From: Cyrtodaria siliqua
Taxonomy: Eukaryota; Mollusca; Bivalvia; Adapedonta; Hiatellidae
Direction of reading: 5' to 3'
Assembly: GCA_037043455.1 (NCBI GenBank)
Contig: JAWPHD010000140.1
Location: forward strand, 372,001 to 436,000
Length of the DNA stretch: 64,000 nucleotides
Part shown: in pieces, positions 50,201 to 56,882 of the stretch
How the letters are laid out: each line of letters opens with the position of its first letter
How positions within the stretch are numbered: the stretch's first letter is position 1
Program-made: the position numbers and the translations under genes
Notes under the pieces: model-generated
The model's database searches: none
What the model was told of the DNA's origin: nothing
Seen by the model: the letters and a program-made list of their open reading frames with translations, nothing else

Positions 50201-53200
50201 CATTGGAGCTTGCTATTATATAAATATCACATTTATGACAGGGTGATATTAAGAATGTTTAACCTGAGGATATGATTATCGCCCGAGGCGAAGCCGATGG
50301 TGAGAATCAATATCCGAAGGGTGAACATTCTTACTATCGCCCTCTTATAAACGTGATATTATTTTTATTATACCGAAAAAAACAAGAATCGTTTTCAGTA
50401 CAGATTTAACTGCTCCACTGCTTGTTTGACTGAAACGGGACATGCGCAGTGAAGCAGTGTATTTCCCGAAACCTTTTTTTTTTATGAAAGTTGCTATGAA
50501 AGTAGGTCATTGGAATGGAAATAACGTAACTAAGAAAATGAGTGGTAGTTTATTGAAATCAGTCAAATACTTTGGAAGTTATGAATAGTTAAAAAGAGCA
50601 ATTTCACCATACTGACAAGATGACGTCACCGAAACAGCGCGCATCAAAGCTGCGCAAGTGATAATTTTTTTACTCTCACTGTTCTATCACCCTCGCGTAA
50701 GATAGTAAGAAATTACACACTGGTGTCTATGGGGATTTAGCATGAGCGTTTTATGTGAGGTATAATAAAACTTATTTACTTTATCATTGAGGTATACAAA
50801 GACATGCTTTGACTTCTTTCTGTTACCCAAATAATCTTCGTTCTACCATGTTTATTTACAGAATAATGTCACATCTTTAACCCCAACTGTCAATGGAAAC
50901 GAGACTACTTTTGGACCAATGAGGGCGCTAGATTTGGATCGCCTTAGTGCACCTATCAATTTTGAAATTGTTGAAAGTAAGGCATTGCATAGCTAACTGA
51001 ACTCAGGGTATTAAAGCAGAAATTGGTCCTAAATCAACAAATCCGCTTTTGATATGTTTTTAAGTATTAAATATCATTATAAATACGATTATTACTATGT
51101 CATTGATGTATGTTCAGTAAAAATATGTTTTTAAAGATAAAAATCGAATAGGCGAACAGGCATTGCTAAAATATCGAAAAAAATCTAAGGGGAAAAACTC
51201 TTGCGCGAATTACCGAAAGTGACGTCATTGGAAACAAACTATTTTTTGTTTACATTGGGACTGAACGCAAAACAGTATACCTTGTGTGAAAATGCGAGAA
51301 TTAAGCGATCATGATACCGAGTCAGAGGCAATGCCCGTGATAAGACGGTTACACAATGTGCAACCTTACGATGTTGAGCCAGAATACGTGTCTGAGGACG
51401 AAAATACATCGGATTCATCAACTGATGATGAAGTCGAACGCGGTGCAAATGGAGAGCTTGTAAAGACTATCGTGTCATGTCATTCGTTAGGTTCAGCGGT
51501 TCATTACACTATTCACTAATCTAACAAAATATACACTGACAGCAACAATTACAAACAAAAAACAACGTAAACATTGTTTTCATCGAAATCTGACAGTAAG
51601 TCACCCGCAACACTGCAATATCTTGGTACATACACAATAACCGCGAAATGTAGTATATTCCGAATGAATGGACCTGGTCTAAATACGAGCGTCAGATTTT
51701 TTTTTGCCGATAAGTAGACATGGAACAAATATATTTATTAGATATTATCCATAATTGATAAAAAATTAATGAAAACAATAATAAATGAAACAGCATATAA
51801 TTTCTATAGTATTATAGATTTGCCATAAGTCGCCATTAACACCAAACACTCTAGGAGCGGTGTTTGTAATATGACACGCTCTCTAGTCTCAACTGCCCCC
51901 AAATATCAATACAGACTAATCAAATACTGCGGTGCACTATTGAAGTACAGCCTAATTAGGGTACATACGTCGGTATATCACAAAAGCACGCACCATTTAG
52001 GGAAACCTAGTTTTATGATATATTTCCTGTTTATTGCATTTACTTGAGCGGTGTAATACCGCCGAGGGCAGACGCGTATTGCACAAGACGGATATATCAC
52101 ATGATATGCGAGCTCTAATTGTCGCGCACAAAGAAAGAAAAATACTATGATTTAAATAATATAGCCAAATGTATTATGAGCACGATATAGACAGTTAGTA
52201 AGTATACTTACTCATGTATACTTACTCCTGATATACAGATCGAAAACAGACCAAACATATGCAATTACCATAATATAAAGTATATTATTCTATTATACTT
52301 GTTTTACTTATTGCACGAGCTAAGAGGCGTTATTGTTGTTGTTTTGCCATAAAACATTACTGAATTAATATAAAAGCTAGTAATATTATTAATTTTCTGC
52401 CTTGTAATAGATATCCATGAAACATTTTGTTTTGTTTTTTTCAAATCTATAGACCTATATATGCTGATAATATATATTCATAACACTATTGGCAGAAGGG
52501 GTTTATAATTTAAAACTATTAAAATTTGGGAACAAAGACACAGTGTTTATTTCACCGGATTCATTTAAATTTATATGCTGAACGTTCTTAGCAATATTTT
52601 AAAAAATGACGGCTACATATTATTAGCGCCGTCAACTCTTCATTGATTCACGTAAAGACGCATGCTTCTAATTCAACAGCTAAACATTCACGGTGTATAT
52701 AGAGATCTAAGACTATACACCTTTCTTCAAATTATCATACGTATACCCGATGAGGTGCTAAGATAATTGAACATAAATTTCAATCTTACTTCATGTATGA
52801 ATTTCCTCCTCAACGCCGGTCGAATAGGCGAATACAACTTGCTTGGAGACGGCGGGGTAATGCACTTCTCATCTTTATAGTCAAATATCGTTGGTACCGC
52901 TGTTGATTTTAATATGCATGGCCTTTTGTTCTCCAAATTCAAAGATAATGAAACCAAAGGATGGACTTCCAAAGAAGTCAACTCAAAATGTTTGCTACAA
53001 ACTCGCGCGTCTTTCGTAGGTTCCCACTTTCTCGACGAGTGGGGCGATTTTCTTCGGTAATGGTCTAACCACACTTCAGATCTTAATATATCATTTTCTC
53101 GATTATGGAAACGAAAGAAACTTAGGTTATTATCTTGTCCTTCTTTATGCAAACGTTTTCACCCAGCAACAGCACACGGCATTTTTAACAAGTACCATAA

Positions 53201-56200
53201 AATGTAATCCTACATAGACAATACTATACAACTCAATGCGACACGGCTAATCGTTTGGTACCAATGACGTCACAGGATCACGTGACACTTACCAGGGCGA
53301 AACTCGAAGCTTGTGCGCTATGAGATAAAATTGGCTACTGTGAGAAAACGGGACAACCAATAAGTGTAAGATTTGAACAGATTGTATATTATATATATAT
53401 ATTTCCGAATATATACTCAAAAGACACGCCATATTTCACCTTTAACACAATTACTCTGCCAAATACGCCATAATTGACGGAAAGGGACTAAATACATAGG
53501 CACCGTTCATTTCGTAGCTTCCAACCATATGTATATATCTAGATCAAACCTTGCACGCATCTTTATGGAAACATTGACTGATTTTATTTTGGGAATTATC
53601 ATTCAAAATCACAACCGTATTTTTCAGTATCAACTGTATATGTTTATGTTCAACGTTTTTATGTAATATTTAAATTTGTTTTCAATATTTCTAGCACTAT
53701 TTTTAAAAAAAGTGAGGCTACATTTCACCCTCGCGTTCGACCTTATCAATCTTCATGTACATGTGTATACATAATCGTTTAGGTGTTGGTGAGTTTTCAC
53801 TTTTGATTGTGGTGTCGCTAGGTTCATTTTCAATGTTACCATGATTTAATTTAAACTCTACTTTGAACATGATTATCAAATAAACCTTAACTCAATTTAG
53901 ATGTTGTCTGTCCTTCACACGTCGTTATACATTACTTGAAGAACTTCTCTAAACCAGTGATAACCGAATCTGATATTGATGGTGCTGAGGTAATGTCCTT
54001 GTACATTTATAACAACAGGTCTACACGAAGACACACTAAATGCTTCTTCCCCTTATGAATCGTAGCACATATTTTGCCAGTTGTATTTTAGAAATAATCG
54101 ACTTGTGGCGGCCATATATAGTCGCCCCGACTACAAATCAGTAGTGTTATTACCTACTGTCCTTTGGGATCATCAAGCCCATTCTGTGTGGCTTTAAAGT
54201 AGAATATCGCTATAAGCCGGTGCTTGGAGGCGTGAGAGGTGTTGCACTTCACATTAACACGAACAGACTCAAGTGACAGAGTCTTCTACTTGTATCCCTT
54301 GTTTGTGTATGTTGCTTCCAATGGACCCCGTTTTCAGTATTAATTTCCGCTAGAATATGGCGTTTTGTGGGGTATAAAAGATCTCGTGACGCAGGTAATT
54401 TAAAACATCTTTTAAACTGTAATAGCACGAGTTTCTGCTTTTTTGCCTGTATCATACATGCAGTTATCTTGTATAACTGAGATTATACCAACAATGACCT
54501 TGGGGTCACTACTCGCCCAGCTACTGTACTCCTTTATTTTTATAAAGTAATATATAGGGAAAACGTGAAATATATTTTCTTTTCAAACTTATATGGCTGT
54601 AGATATGATACGTTGTCTGCATCACTGGGTCATCATTTTGTTGAAGGGAGAGTGTTTTCCCAATGACCAATGAATCGCAACTGGCTATGGGCATGACCTT
54701 TGACATATTTTAAAGAAATATGTAGGAAATAAATAGGAAAACCGTACAAAATTATCTTTTCTGAAACTTTAATGGCTACAGTTTTGATATGCTGCATGTA
54801 TCATACAGTTATAGTGCGTAACTAAATGCATATCCACTATGACCTTGGAACCACTATTGACTCATCATTAGTGCTTTTCAAATGAATTCCATCAGTTGAA
54901 ATGAAAACGTTTCCTTCCCCAGGGTTTTATTGTGTATATAAGCATAATAGAGAAAAATGCAAAACAAAAATTATACAAAAGTTGTACATAATTTGAAAGC
55001 TTTTTTTTTTAATCGGTATTTACCATAGACTGTAAGTTCAAATTGAGTAAAATATGTCACTCTATCATAAAAACCTTGATTTTTTCCACGTATTGCTTTT
55101 ATTATCCGAAAATAATATCTATCCTAAGGAACTTCAACTCAACAAAGCTAACATTTGCGCAATAATATCGAATGGTCGAGCGGCACTTTTATTTGACAGT
55201 TCATTATTGGACAAACACCAGCATTTTAAAAATAGTTTGTTCATTGTGAGACTCAATTTAAAACCTTCAAATTCTAAAATAGGAAAATATTGACATAAAG
55301 TTCAACTTCAATTCATCATACAGGTATACCAAGTGGGTATGTAAACAGGTTCTCTATAATTACCTCTGGGCCGGCTTCAGACACAAATCTACCGGATAGA
55401 AATCTGTACACAGCCACTATCACGCAGAACAGTGTAATTGCAAGAAGCGAGGTCAAGCGTTTTGATCTTCTCATTAAGGTATGCCATTTTATAGTTTACA
55501 ATTGAAAGAATTGAATTGTTGTTCAATCGCAACACAATGTTATAAGCCTTTAATGACACCTCTCGGTATTTGGATGACATATTAAACATTGACAATCCTT
55601 TTTTCTACTATGGTTAATAATATCTATCCTAAGGAATTTCAACTCAACAAAGCTAACATTTTCTGATACTGTCGCTTCTTTCCTTGATTTACATTTCTCT
55701 GTTGAAACTGGCGAAATAATTAGTAAAATCTAGGACAAGGGAGATGATTTTAATTTTGATATTGTAAATTATCCCCATTTAGATGGGAATGTTCCTCGAG
55801 CAACTTCTTATGGGGTCTATGTGTCTCAATTTATTCGTTTTTATAAAGCTTTTAGTCGAGTTGAGGATTTTAATATTAGTAATCTTTGTATAACTAAAAA
55901 GCTACTCCATCAGGGCTACCGGTCGTTACCATAATCTTCGTAAAAACTTGGCAACATTTTATTATCGTAACCCTGATCTGCTTTCTAAATATAAAAGTAA
56001 TTTAAGAACTCTTCTGCGACAAGGACTATCACAACCTGACTTCTATGGTGACGTGATTTACAAACTTCGTAAGATCCTTGGTCATGATCACTTTCATTCT
56101 GTCTTTGTTAAACTTGTTAAAAGATTTATCAAAATAGGTTATGACCCTATCATGTTGCAACGCACTGCATGCTTGGTGGTGGACCCATTTACAGTTCGCT

Positions 56201-56882
56201 GCTACGCTTTCCTCATTAATTGTGCGATGGATGACCGGACAGGCTTTGGACCCTATGATGACGTCTACTTAAAGCCCAAAAGGACGGTGACGTTTGATGT
56301 TTGTCTGCAATATTGTCTTGTCGTACCATCAGTGGTTTATTCTCTTGATGCTCTGGCTTCTGCCAAGTCACTGAGTACCTTCTTTGTGGCTTTCTAGGCT
56401 ATTGTTTTGTGTATTTATATATACACGAGCATCTCTTTGTGTTTTACTTATATTGCCTATTAATGCTGCCTTGTTTGTTAGAGAATAGTTCATGGCGGGG
56501 ATTTCTTTATTTACACTGTCACGTTTTATTGGGATGACCGTAGGGTAAGTGTGAGGTTTGGTGCACCCTAGAACCTGATTTAACCCCCCCCCCCCCCTCC
56601 CTCCCACACACACACACACACACTCTCGCCACCCACCCCAGCGGACTTTTTTGCCACTGACAGTTCCAAGGCAGTAGCCCTTTTGTCAACCCTTGTGTGT
56701 TTGTGATGTCTTATCTTGCCTTTTATTCATCTTTATATATAGTTGTTCTTTGTTTCGTTGTGTGTTTGTAGTTGACTGTCGTCATTGAATGCTACTTTTC
56801 CTGTTCGATTTTTTACTACTTTGTATGTTTTTAGAACCGCCCAGAGAGAGGTAAAGCATTGCTGAATATAGATATACAGATT
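17186..56882 (+). CDS. Cadherin-domain protein, internal part of a multi-exon gene (11 proposed exons)
   Basis: Eleven proposed plus-strand exons (listed separately) encode about three extracellular cadherin repeats. These are calcium-dependent adhesion modules of a presumed single-pass membrane protein. Calcium-site motifs are visible: DSNDNAPQF closing the first repeat (exon 4), ATDLD (exon 5), LDYE (exon 6), EDSDDLPPTF closing the second (exon 7) and ALDLDR (exon 8). Each proposed exon has GT/AG borders. Reading phases are compatible across every intron except between exons 9 and 10, where one base is missing or a small exon was not found. Neither the signal peptide nor the transmembrane segment is in view, so the gene is partial at one or both ends. 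The family could be any large cadherin (Fat, CDH23/PCDH15-like, or an invertebrate-specific one). Introns are 0.5-16.8 kb and crowded with repeats. Confidence 0.8.
17770..18245 (+). mobile_element. Retroelement copy A, 5'-truncated, 3' part
   Basis: It begins inside the family sequence GCGTTTGATGTTTGTCT and runs through TTTGGTGCACCCTAGAACC, GCCACTGGCCGTTCCAAGG and GGTTGACTGTCGTCCTTGAATG to CCTGTCCGATATTTTTATCTG. The same 3' end is shared by about a dozen copies in this window, as expected of a retroelement that reverse-transcribes from its 3' end. Confidence 0.8.
18810..20110 (+). repeat. Degenerate tandem repeat field
   Basis: Up to about 19440, units repeat TTGACCTATGACC, GACCTTGA.CTTTGA and CAGACCTGATTCTAATGCG with about 160-190 bp spacing. 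After that, a second family repeats GGCCATAACTCT, GAGCTTTCATTAATAT and AGTTTGGTAAAGATCAAAT with about 160-bp spacing. The second family recurs at 22064-22740 (plus) and 45440-45840 (minus). Both styles are, from general knowledge, common in bivalve genomes. Confidence 0.75.
20170..22055 (+). mobile_element. Two head-to-tail retroelement copies with decayed RT C-terminal frames
   Basis: Copy one (about 20170-21195) and copy two (about 21195-22055) both read through decayed coding sequence. A surviving block at 20486-20701 gives MIYKLRQILGNNHFHT, CYDPIILQRTACVVVDPF and a YAFVFDCAMTGQIVDS tail, the C-terminal part of a reverse transcriptase-like protein. Both end with the shared tail TTTGGTGCACCC...CTGTTCGACTTTTATATCT. 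Stops and frame changes make both copies inactive. Head-to-tail arrangement suggests repeated insertion at one place or template switching. Confidence 0.75.
22064..22740 (+). repeat. Degenerate 160-bp repeat units with an embedded retroelement tail
   Basis: Repeated words AAAGATCAAATA, AATAAATCAAGG and CATAACTCTGGTGTT mark three to four units. Within them, at 22515-22610, lies a tail-only retroelement copy of about 95 bp (CTGTTTTCGTGTTTGTTTCTG to GTCCGATCTTTTTATATC). ACGGACGGACGACGG follows at 22757. Confidence 0.75.
22928..34060 (+). repeat. Giant minisatellite, 50-bp unit, about 220 copies, each resembling a 3' splice site
   Basis: The consensus unit reads CCCCAATATATACTCATTGC then TTCATACTTCCTCTCCACAG then TGGTTCATTG, 50 bp. 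Divergence between copies is roughly 5-20%, and units are sometimes shortened. Each unit contains a branchpoint-like CTCAT, a pyrimidine tract CTTCCTCTCC and CACAG, in the same orientation as the cadherin gene whose exon starts 45 bp after the array. All frames on the plus strand are intermittently open, up to 354 codons, encoding variants of IYTHCFILPLHSGSLPQY. These are repeat translations: three units equal 150 bp, so frames cycle. Internal higher-order duplications are present. Confidence 0.95.
26897..30296 (+). repeat. Higher-order duplication, two nearly identical 1700-bp blocks
   Basis: The block at about 26897-28596 is repeated at about 28597-30296 with only scattered differences (for example TCCACATTGGT near 27330 against TCCGCATTGGT near 29030). 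The offset is exactly 1700 bp, that is 34 units of 50 bp. Irregular markers such as the ATATAGTTATATACACTACT insert occur at matching places. A shorter duplication of about 180 bp lies inside each block. Confidence 0.9.
34106..34290 (+). CDS. Proposed cadherin exon 2
   Basis: Acceptor CATGTTTACAG and donor GTAAGT flank 185 nt. After two bases completing the preceding Asp codon it reads WKPSTDWRQRIKLPV, then GAITLAVTRSADLAKVDAYE and ends IRQSIDRD, closing in phase 0. The composition fits a cadherin strand-rich segment. Placement directly before exons 3 and 4, all in phase, supports it. Confidence 0.7.
35202..35658. mobile_element. MITE of 457 bp with 50-bp terminal inverted repeats
   Basis: The left arm (35202-35252) begins TATATACTGAAAGGAAAA and contains GAAACGCAGGGTGCGTATTT. 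The right arm (35609-35658) is its reverse complement with one mismatch and one length change. TA-rich flanks would suit a TA target site (Tc1/mariner-like), but the family is not certain. No coding capacity is present. It lies in cadherin intron 2. Confidence 0.9.
35776..35835 (+). CDS. Proposed cadherin exon 3, parent of the downstream 63-bp minisatellite
   Basis: Acceptor GTGAATAACCAG and donor GTAAGT flank exactly 60 nt, phase 0 on both sides, reading DDLDVILFTVTCSYDVNGQP. Joined to exon 4 it gives the usual cadherin run leading into the DSNDNAPQF motif. The 3' part of this exon with its donor is plainly homologous to the tandem units that follow it. An alternative acceptor at 35759 (GGTTAG) would put a phase conflict into the join with exon 2. 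Confidence 0.75.
35836..38990 (+). repeat. Minisatellite, 63-bp exon-derived unit, about 50 copies, each with a GTAAGT donor
   Basis: The consensus unit is GTAAGTATTTTAGACGTTAT, TCAGTTCACTATTCGATGTT, CCTGTGCTAGTTCTGGGTCA, TCA (63 bp). Units near the array edges are more diverged and closest to exon 3 (TGTTCCTATGATATTAATGG followed by TACACCGGTAAGTG near 38825). In the frame at 36942-37448, one unit reads LDVIQFTVRCFYNVYGQA followed by VSD. Exon 3 plus its donor reads LDVILFTVTCSYDVNGQP followed by VSD, 15 of 21 identical. Each unit therefore looks like a copied exon end plus 5' splice site. The array resumes after an inserted retroelement. Confidence 0.95.
35905..38650 (+). repeat. Higher-order duplication inside the 63-bp array, 1512-bp offset
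   Basis: Rare variants recur at an offset of 1512 bp, equal to 24 units of 63 bp: CAGTTGTTCACTATCTG at 35920 and 37432; GTCCGGTATCAAGGTCACC at about 36055 and 37567; TGTAAAGTGTCTGGGTC at about 36936 and 38448. Copy two diverges after about 38650. Confidence 0.9.
38994..39968 (+). mobile_element. Retroelement copy inserted in the 63-bp array
   Basis: It begins TTAATAATATCTATCCTAAG, encoding VNNIYPKELQLNKANISDT of a reverse transcriptase C-terminal half, and ends at CTGTTCGATTTTTATATCTG. Stops and internal deletion near 39300 show decay. The minisatellite continues immediately after the 3' end (TTATTCAGTTCCCTGTTCG), so the array existed before this insertion. A C-rich tract (39763-39783) lies in its 3' untranslated part. 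Confidence 0.85.
39969..40290 (+). repeat. Continuation of the 63-bp minisatellite, diverged units
   Basis: Diverged units with TTATTCAGT, GTTCGATGTTTTTGTGTAAC and ACCGGTAAG spacing continue for about five copies after the retroelement. They are more degenerate than the central part of the array, as expected for array edges. Confidence 0.8.
40394..41911. mobile_element. Candidate 1.5-kb DNA element with imperfect terminal inverted repeats
   Basis: The left end (40394-40440, with TTCACAGTAG and CTTCCAATGGAAGTTGTGTT) matches the reverse complement of 41863-41911 (AACACAACTTCCGTTGGGAG ... CTACTGTGAAATT) with a short indel. No transposase is visible inside. Only short frames occur. Confidence 0.55.
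42509..42604 (+). CDS. Proposed cadherin exon 4 with DSNDNAPQF motif
   Basis: Acceptor TTCCATTTATAG and donor GTGAGT flank 96 nt in phase 0. It encodes AEDFVDIRIKIV followed by DSNDNAPQF, the calcium-binding DxNDNxPxF linker that closes one cadherin repeat, then EKLPYSVNIKE, the first strand of the next. This is the most diagnostic exon of the gene. Confidence 0.95.
43676..44785 (-). mobile_element. Retroelement copy on the minus strand, split by a MITE
   Basis: The tail part (43676-43807) has the complement of GCCACTGACCGTTCCAAGG. The upstream part (44459-44785) has the complement of the region with GACGTCTACCTAAAG and CAGATTGTGG. Both parts are minus-strand and in the expected order, separated by a 651-bp inverted-repeat element. 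Confidence 0.8.
43808..44458. mobile_element. MITE of 651 bp inserted into the minus-strand retroelement
   Basis: Ends are GGGGGCACTCCTCAGTTT (43808-43825) and AAACTGTGGAGTGCCCCC (44441-44458), 18-bp inverted repeats with one mismatch. The flanks read TATATA and ATAAG, consistent with a short TA-rich target duplication. Removing it restores the continuity of the retroelement. No transposase frame is present. Confidence 0.85.
45018..45195 (+). mobile_element. Retroelement tail-only copy
   Basis: It starts at AACCCCAGCGGCC and runs through TTGCCACTGACTGTTGCAAG and TTGTCAACCC to CTGTTCGATTTTTATACT, about 180 bp. It contains no coding part. Confidence 0.75.
45440..45840 (-). repeat. Degenerate 160-bp repeat, minus copies
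   Basis: Two to three units contain AACAGCAGAGTTATGGC, TTTATTATTTGATCTTTAC and TTTGAAAACCA. Read on the minus strand they match the second repeat family of 19440-20110 and 22064-22740. Confidence 0.75.
45850..46510 (+). repeat. Degenerate tandem repeat, about 154-bp unit, four copies
   Basis: GATGATCAGTA recurs near 45880, 46038, 46193 and 46347. Each is preceded by ATTTCAA.GAAACTTTGCAG and followed by GTTGAA.GATTTTTGGC and a run ending CCGGACT. The last unit ends about 50 bp before exon 5. Confidence 0.85.
46562..46663 (+). CDS. Proposed cadherin exon 5
   Basis: Acceptor TGATTTTCAG and donor GTAGGT flank 102 nt in phase 0, reading ALPVQSTVFDVSATDLD followed by ISTNKDISFAILTGATF. The ATDLD calcium motif and the I.FAI strand follow directly from YSVNIKE of exon 4, as in a standard cadherin repeat. 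Confidence 0.93.
46863..47325 (+). repeat. tRNA-like head followed by a body and a retroelement tail, candidate SINE
   Basis: 46863-46937 has an A-box-like TTGGCCTAATGG, an anticodon-arm-like ACGGATTATCAATCCGG (anticodon would be ATC) and a B box GAGTTCGAATCC. Acceptor pairing is poor. About 180 bp of unassigned sequence follows, then from about 47118 the shared retroelement tail (GCCACTGACCGTTCCAAGG to CCGATCTTTTTATATTTCTT). A tRNA head with a tail borrowed from a partner retroelement is the classical SINE layout. Chance adjacency of a tRNA relic and a tail-only copy is the alternative. Confidence 0.5.
47585..47970 (+). mobile_element. Two further tail fragments of the retroelement
   Basis: The first (about 47585-47780) starts in a C-rich tract and is diverged (TTTTTTGCCATTGGCCGTTCC, TTTCTGTTCGACGTTTACAC). 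The second (about 47876-47970) is a 95-bp piece from GTCTGTTTGCGTGTTTGTTT to CTGTCCGATTTTTTTATATT, starting at nearly the same point as the copy at 22515. Confidence 0.7.
48345..48600 (+). mobile_element. Retroelement tail-only copy starting in an expanded C/CA tract
   Basis: A C-rich and CA-repeat tract (48345-48410) precedes the shared tail with GCCACTGACCGTTCGAAG, TTGTCAACCC and CTGTTCGACTTTTATATCTG. No coding part is present. Confidence 0.75.
49040..49165 (+). CDS. Proposed cadherin exon 6 with LDYE motif
   Basis: Acceptor TTTATTTCAG and donor GTATAG flank 126 nt in phase 0. It reads NGQTLFIMPDSGIGFIQLS then NTLDYEQLIASSN then TQFKVVITAK. The LDYE sequence is the cadherin LDRE/LDYE calcium motif and the final strand ends in the usual V.A position. 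Confidence 0.93.
49660..49836 (+). CDS. Proposed cadherin exon 7, EDSDDLPPTF
   Basis: Acceptor AATACTTCAG and donor GTGAGT flank 177 nt in phase 0. It encodes TSTATVTINVEDSDDLPPTF, closing a cadherin repeat with a DxDDxPP variant of the linker, then a Cys-containing segment (PECRALTNILYACDG) and SASVVSGIL. The frame stays open past the donor to 49998, so retention of this intron would add about 54 residues encoded by the adjacent minisatellite. Confidence 0.93.
49837..50070 (+). repeat. Minisatellite, about 40-bp unit, six copies, starting at the exon 7 donor
   Basis: The array begins exactly with the splice donor (GTGAGTCATATACACAAACA) and repeats GGTGAGTCACGTACACAAAC-like units with CACCAAACAATAATGAGCAA. 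Units 4-6 retain GTGAGT; units 2 and 3 are altered at that site. Four of the six units therefore carry a usable donor core in sense orientation. Confidence 0.92.
50222..50361. repeat. Hairpin repeat of 140 bp (foldback MITE-like)
   Basis: Arms 50222-50259 and 50324-50361 are reverse complements with a few mismatches (AAATATCACATTTATGACAG against its complement). Pairing continues inward with gaps towards CGAGGCGAAGCC. Gene-free AT-rich sequence with a TGACGTCA site near 50622 follows. Confidence 0.8.
50862..50976 (+). CDS. Proposed cadherin exon 8
   Basis: Acceptor TTTATTTACAG and donor GTAAGG flank 115 nt. It reads NNVTSLTPTVNGNETTFGP then MRALDLDRLSAPINFEIVE, with ALDLD as the calcium motif and INFEIVE as a cadherin strand. 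It ends one base into a codon (phase 1), which exon 9 completes as Asn. Confidence 0.88.
51292..51519 (+). CDS. Short acidic ORF, possibly the first exon of a transposon protein
   Basis: A 75-codon ATG frame reads MRELSDHDTESEAMPVIRRL, then HNVQPYDVEPEYVSEDENTS and DSSTDDEVERG, a strongly acidic Ser/Asp/Glu-rich segment. The QPY..EPE pattern reminds me of the N-terminal part of invertebrate proteins with P2X7-C-terminal-like domains, but this is recollection only. It has higher GC than its flanks and a CRE-like site (TGACGTCA) 65 bp upstream. No downstream exon was identified. Confidence 0.4.
   Translation: MRELSDHDTESEAMPVIRRLHNVQPYDVEPEYVSEDENTSDSSTDDEVERGANGELVKTIVSCHSLGSAVHYTIH
52727..53182 (-). 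pseudogene. THAP zinc-finger domain with a stop codon at a zinc-binding cysteine
   Basis: On the minus strand, ATG at 53182 gives MPCAVAG, then an in-frame TGA (53159-53161), then KRLHKEGQDNNLSFFRF, WLDHYRRK, WEPTKDARVCSKHF and LKSTAVPTIF. The order is the C2CH THAP fold: first Cys in MPC, a second Cys expected exactly where the TGA lies, then the conserved Trp, C-x2-H in CSKH, and the closing AVP.F box. THAP domains bind DNA and are often part of P-element-like or other transposases. The frame continues about 60 residues past AVPTIF with no clear domain. TGA replacing a TGC/TGT codon is one substitution, so a recent nonsense mutation is likeliest. Selenocysteine or sequencing error are alternatives. 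Confidence 0.8.
53901..53989 (+). CDS. Proposed cadherin exon 9
   Basis: Acceptor CTCAATTTAG and donor GTAATG flank 89 nt. With the spare base of exon 8 it reads NVVCPSHVVIHYLKNFSKP then VITESDIDGAE, ending phase 0. This is the only stop-free frame, and it is the frame exon 8 demands. No diagnostic cadherin motif beyond ESDIDG is present. Confidence 0.65.
53990..55323 (+). other. Proposed intron 9, phase conflict, repeat-like sequence
   Basis: Exon 9 ends in phase 0 but exon 10 needs one base from its predecessor. I searched this 1.3 kb for an additional short exon and found none convincing. Sequences such as GCATGTATCATACAGTTAT recur with those near 48660 and 54780 as a dispersed repeat. 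A 65-bp retroelement fragment (ATAATATCTATCCTAAGG) lies at 55095-55160. Confidence 0.5.
55324..55478 (+). CDS. Proposed cadherin exon 10
   Basis: Acceptor TTCATCATACAG and donor GTATGC flank 155 nt. The only long open frame skips two bases and reads IPSGYVNRFSIITSGPASD, then DRNLYTATITQNSVI and EVKRFDLLIK, a cadherin pattern (G.VNRFSI... then FDLLI). It ends phase 0, matching exon 11. Confidence 0.8.
55613..56815 (+). mobile_element. Longest retroelement copy, RT C-terminal half plus 3' tail
   Basis: It starts TTAATAATATCTATCCTAAG, the same 5' point as the copy at 38994. The frame at 55948-56397 is open for 149 codons: NLRTLLRQGLSQPDFYGDVI, KLRKILGHDHFH, IGYDPIMLQRTACLVVDPF and YAFLINCAMD. 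These blocks match, from general knowledge, the C-terminal region of RT proteins abundant in bivalve and cnidarian genomes. Upstream parts (RDDFNFDIVN, SYGVYVSQ) are broken by frameshifts. The class (non-LTR or Penelope-like) was not resolved. The 3' tail includes a C-rich/CA tract (56585-56625) and ends 20 bp before exon 11. Confidence 0.85.
56835..56882 (+). CDS. Proposed cadherin exon 11, 3' end uncertain
   Basis: Acceptor GTATGTTTTTAG follows the retroelement. In phase with exon 10 it reads NRPERGKALLNIDIQI, the usual cadherin stretch before a DxNDN linker. A donor at 56883 (GTAAAA) keeps phase 0. Alternatives are a donor at 56851 (GTAAAG) or one near 56945 (GTAAGA) after 110 nt. The linker itself would lie in a later exon, which I do not see in the remaining 7 kb. 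Confidence 0.6.

Larger units (their letters stand above)
51219..53271. mobile_element. Candidate two-gene DNA transposon remnant in intron 8
   Basis: Two short reading frames face inward: an acidic ORF from 51292 (plus) and a THAP-domain frame from 53182 (minus). Each starts about 70-90 bp inside a GTGACGTCATTGG site: plus strand at 51219-51231, and its complement CCAATGACGTCAC at 53259-53271. Inward-facing genes at both ends suit a DNA transposon. However, the inverted match is only 13 bp and includes a common CRE palindrome, so unity is unproven. Confidence 0.35.
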
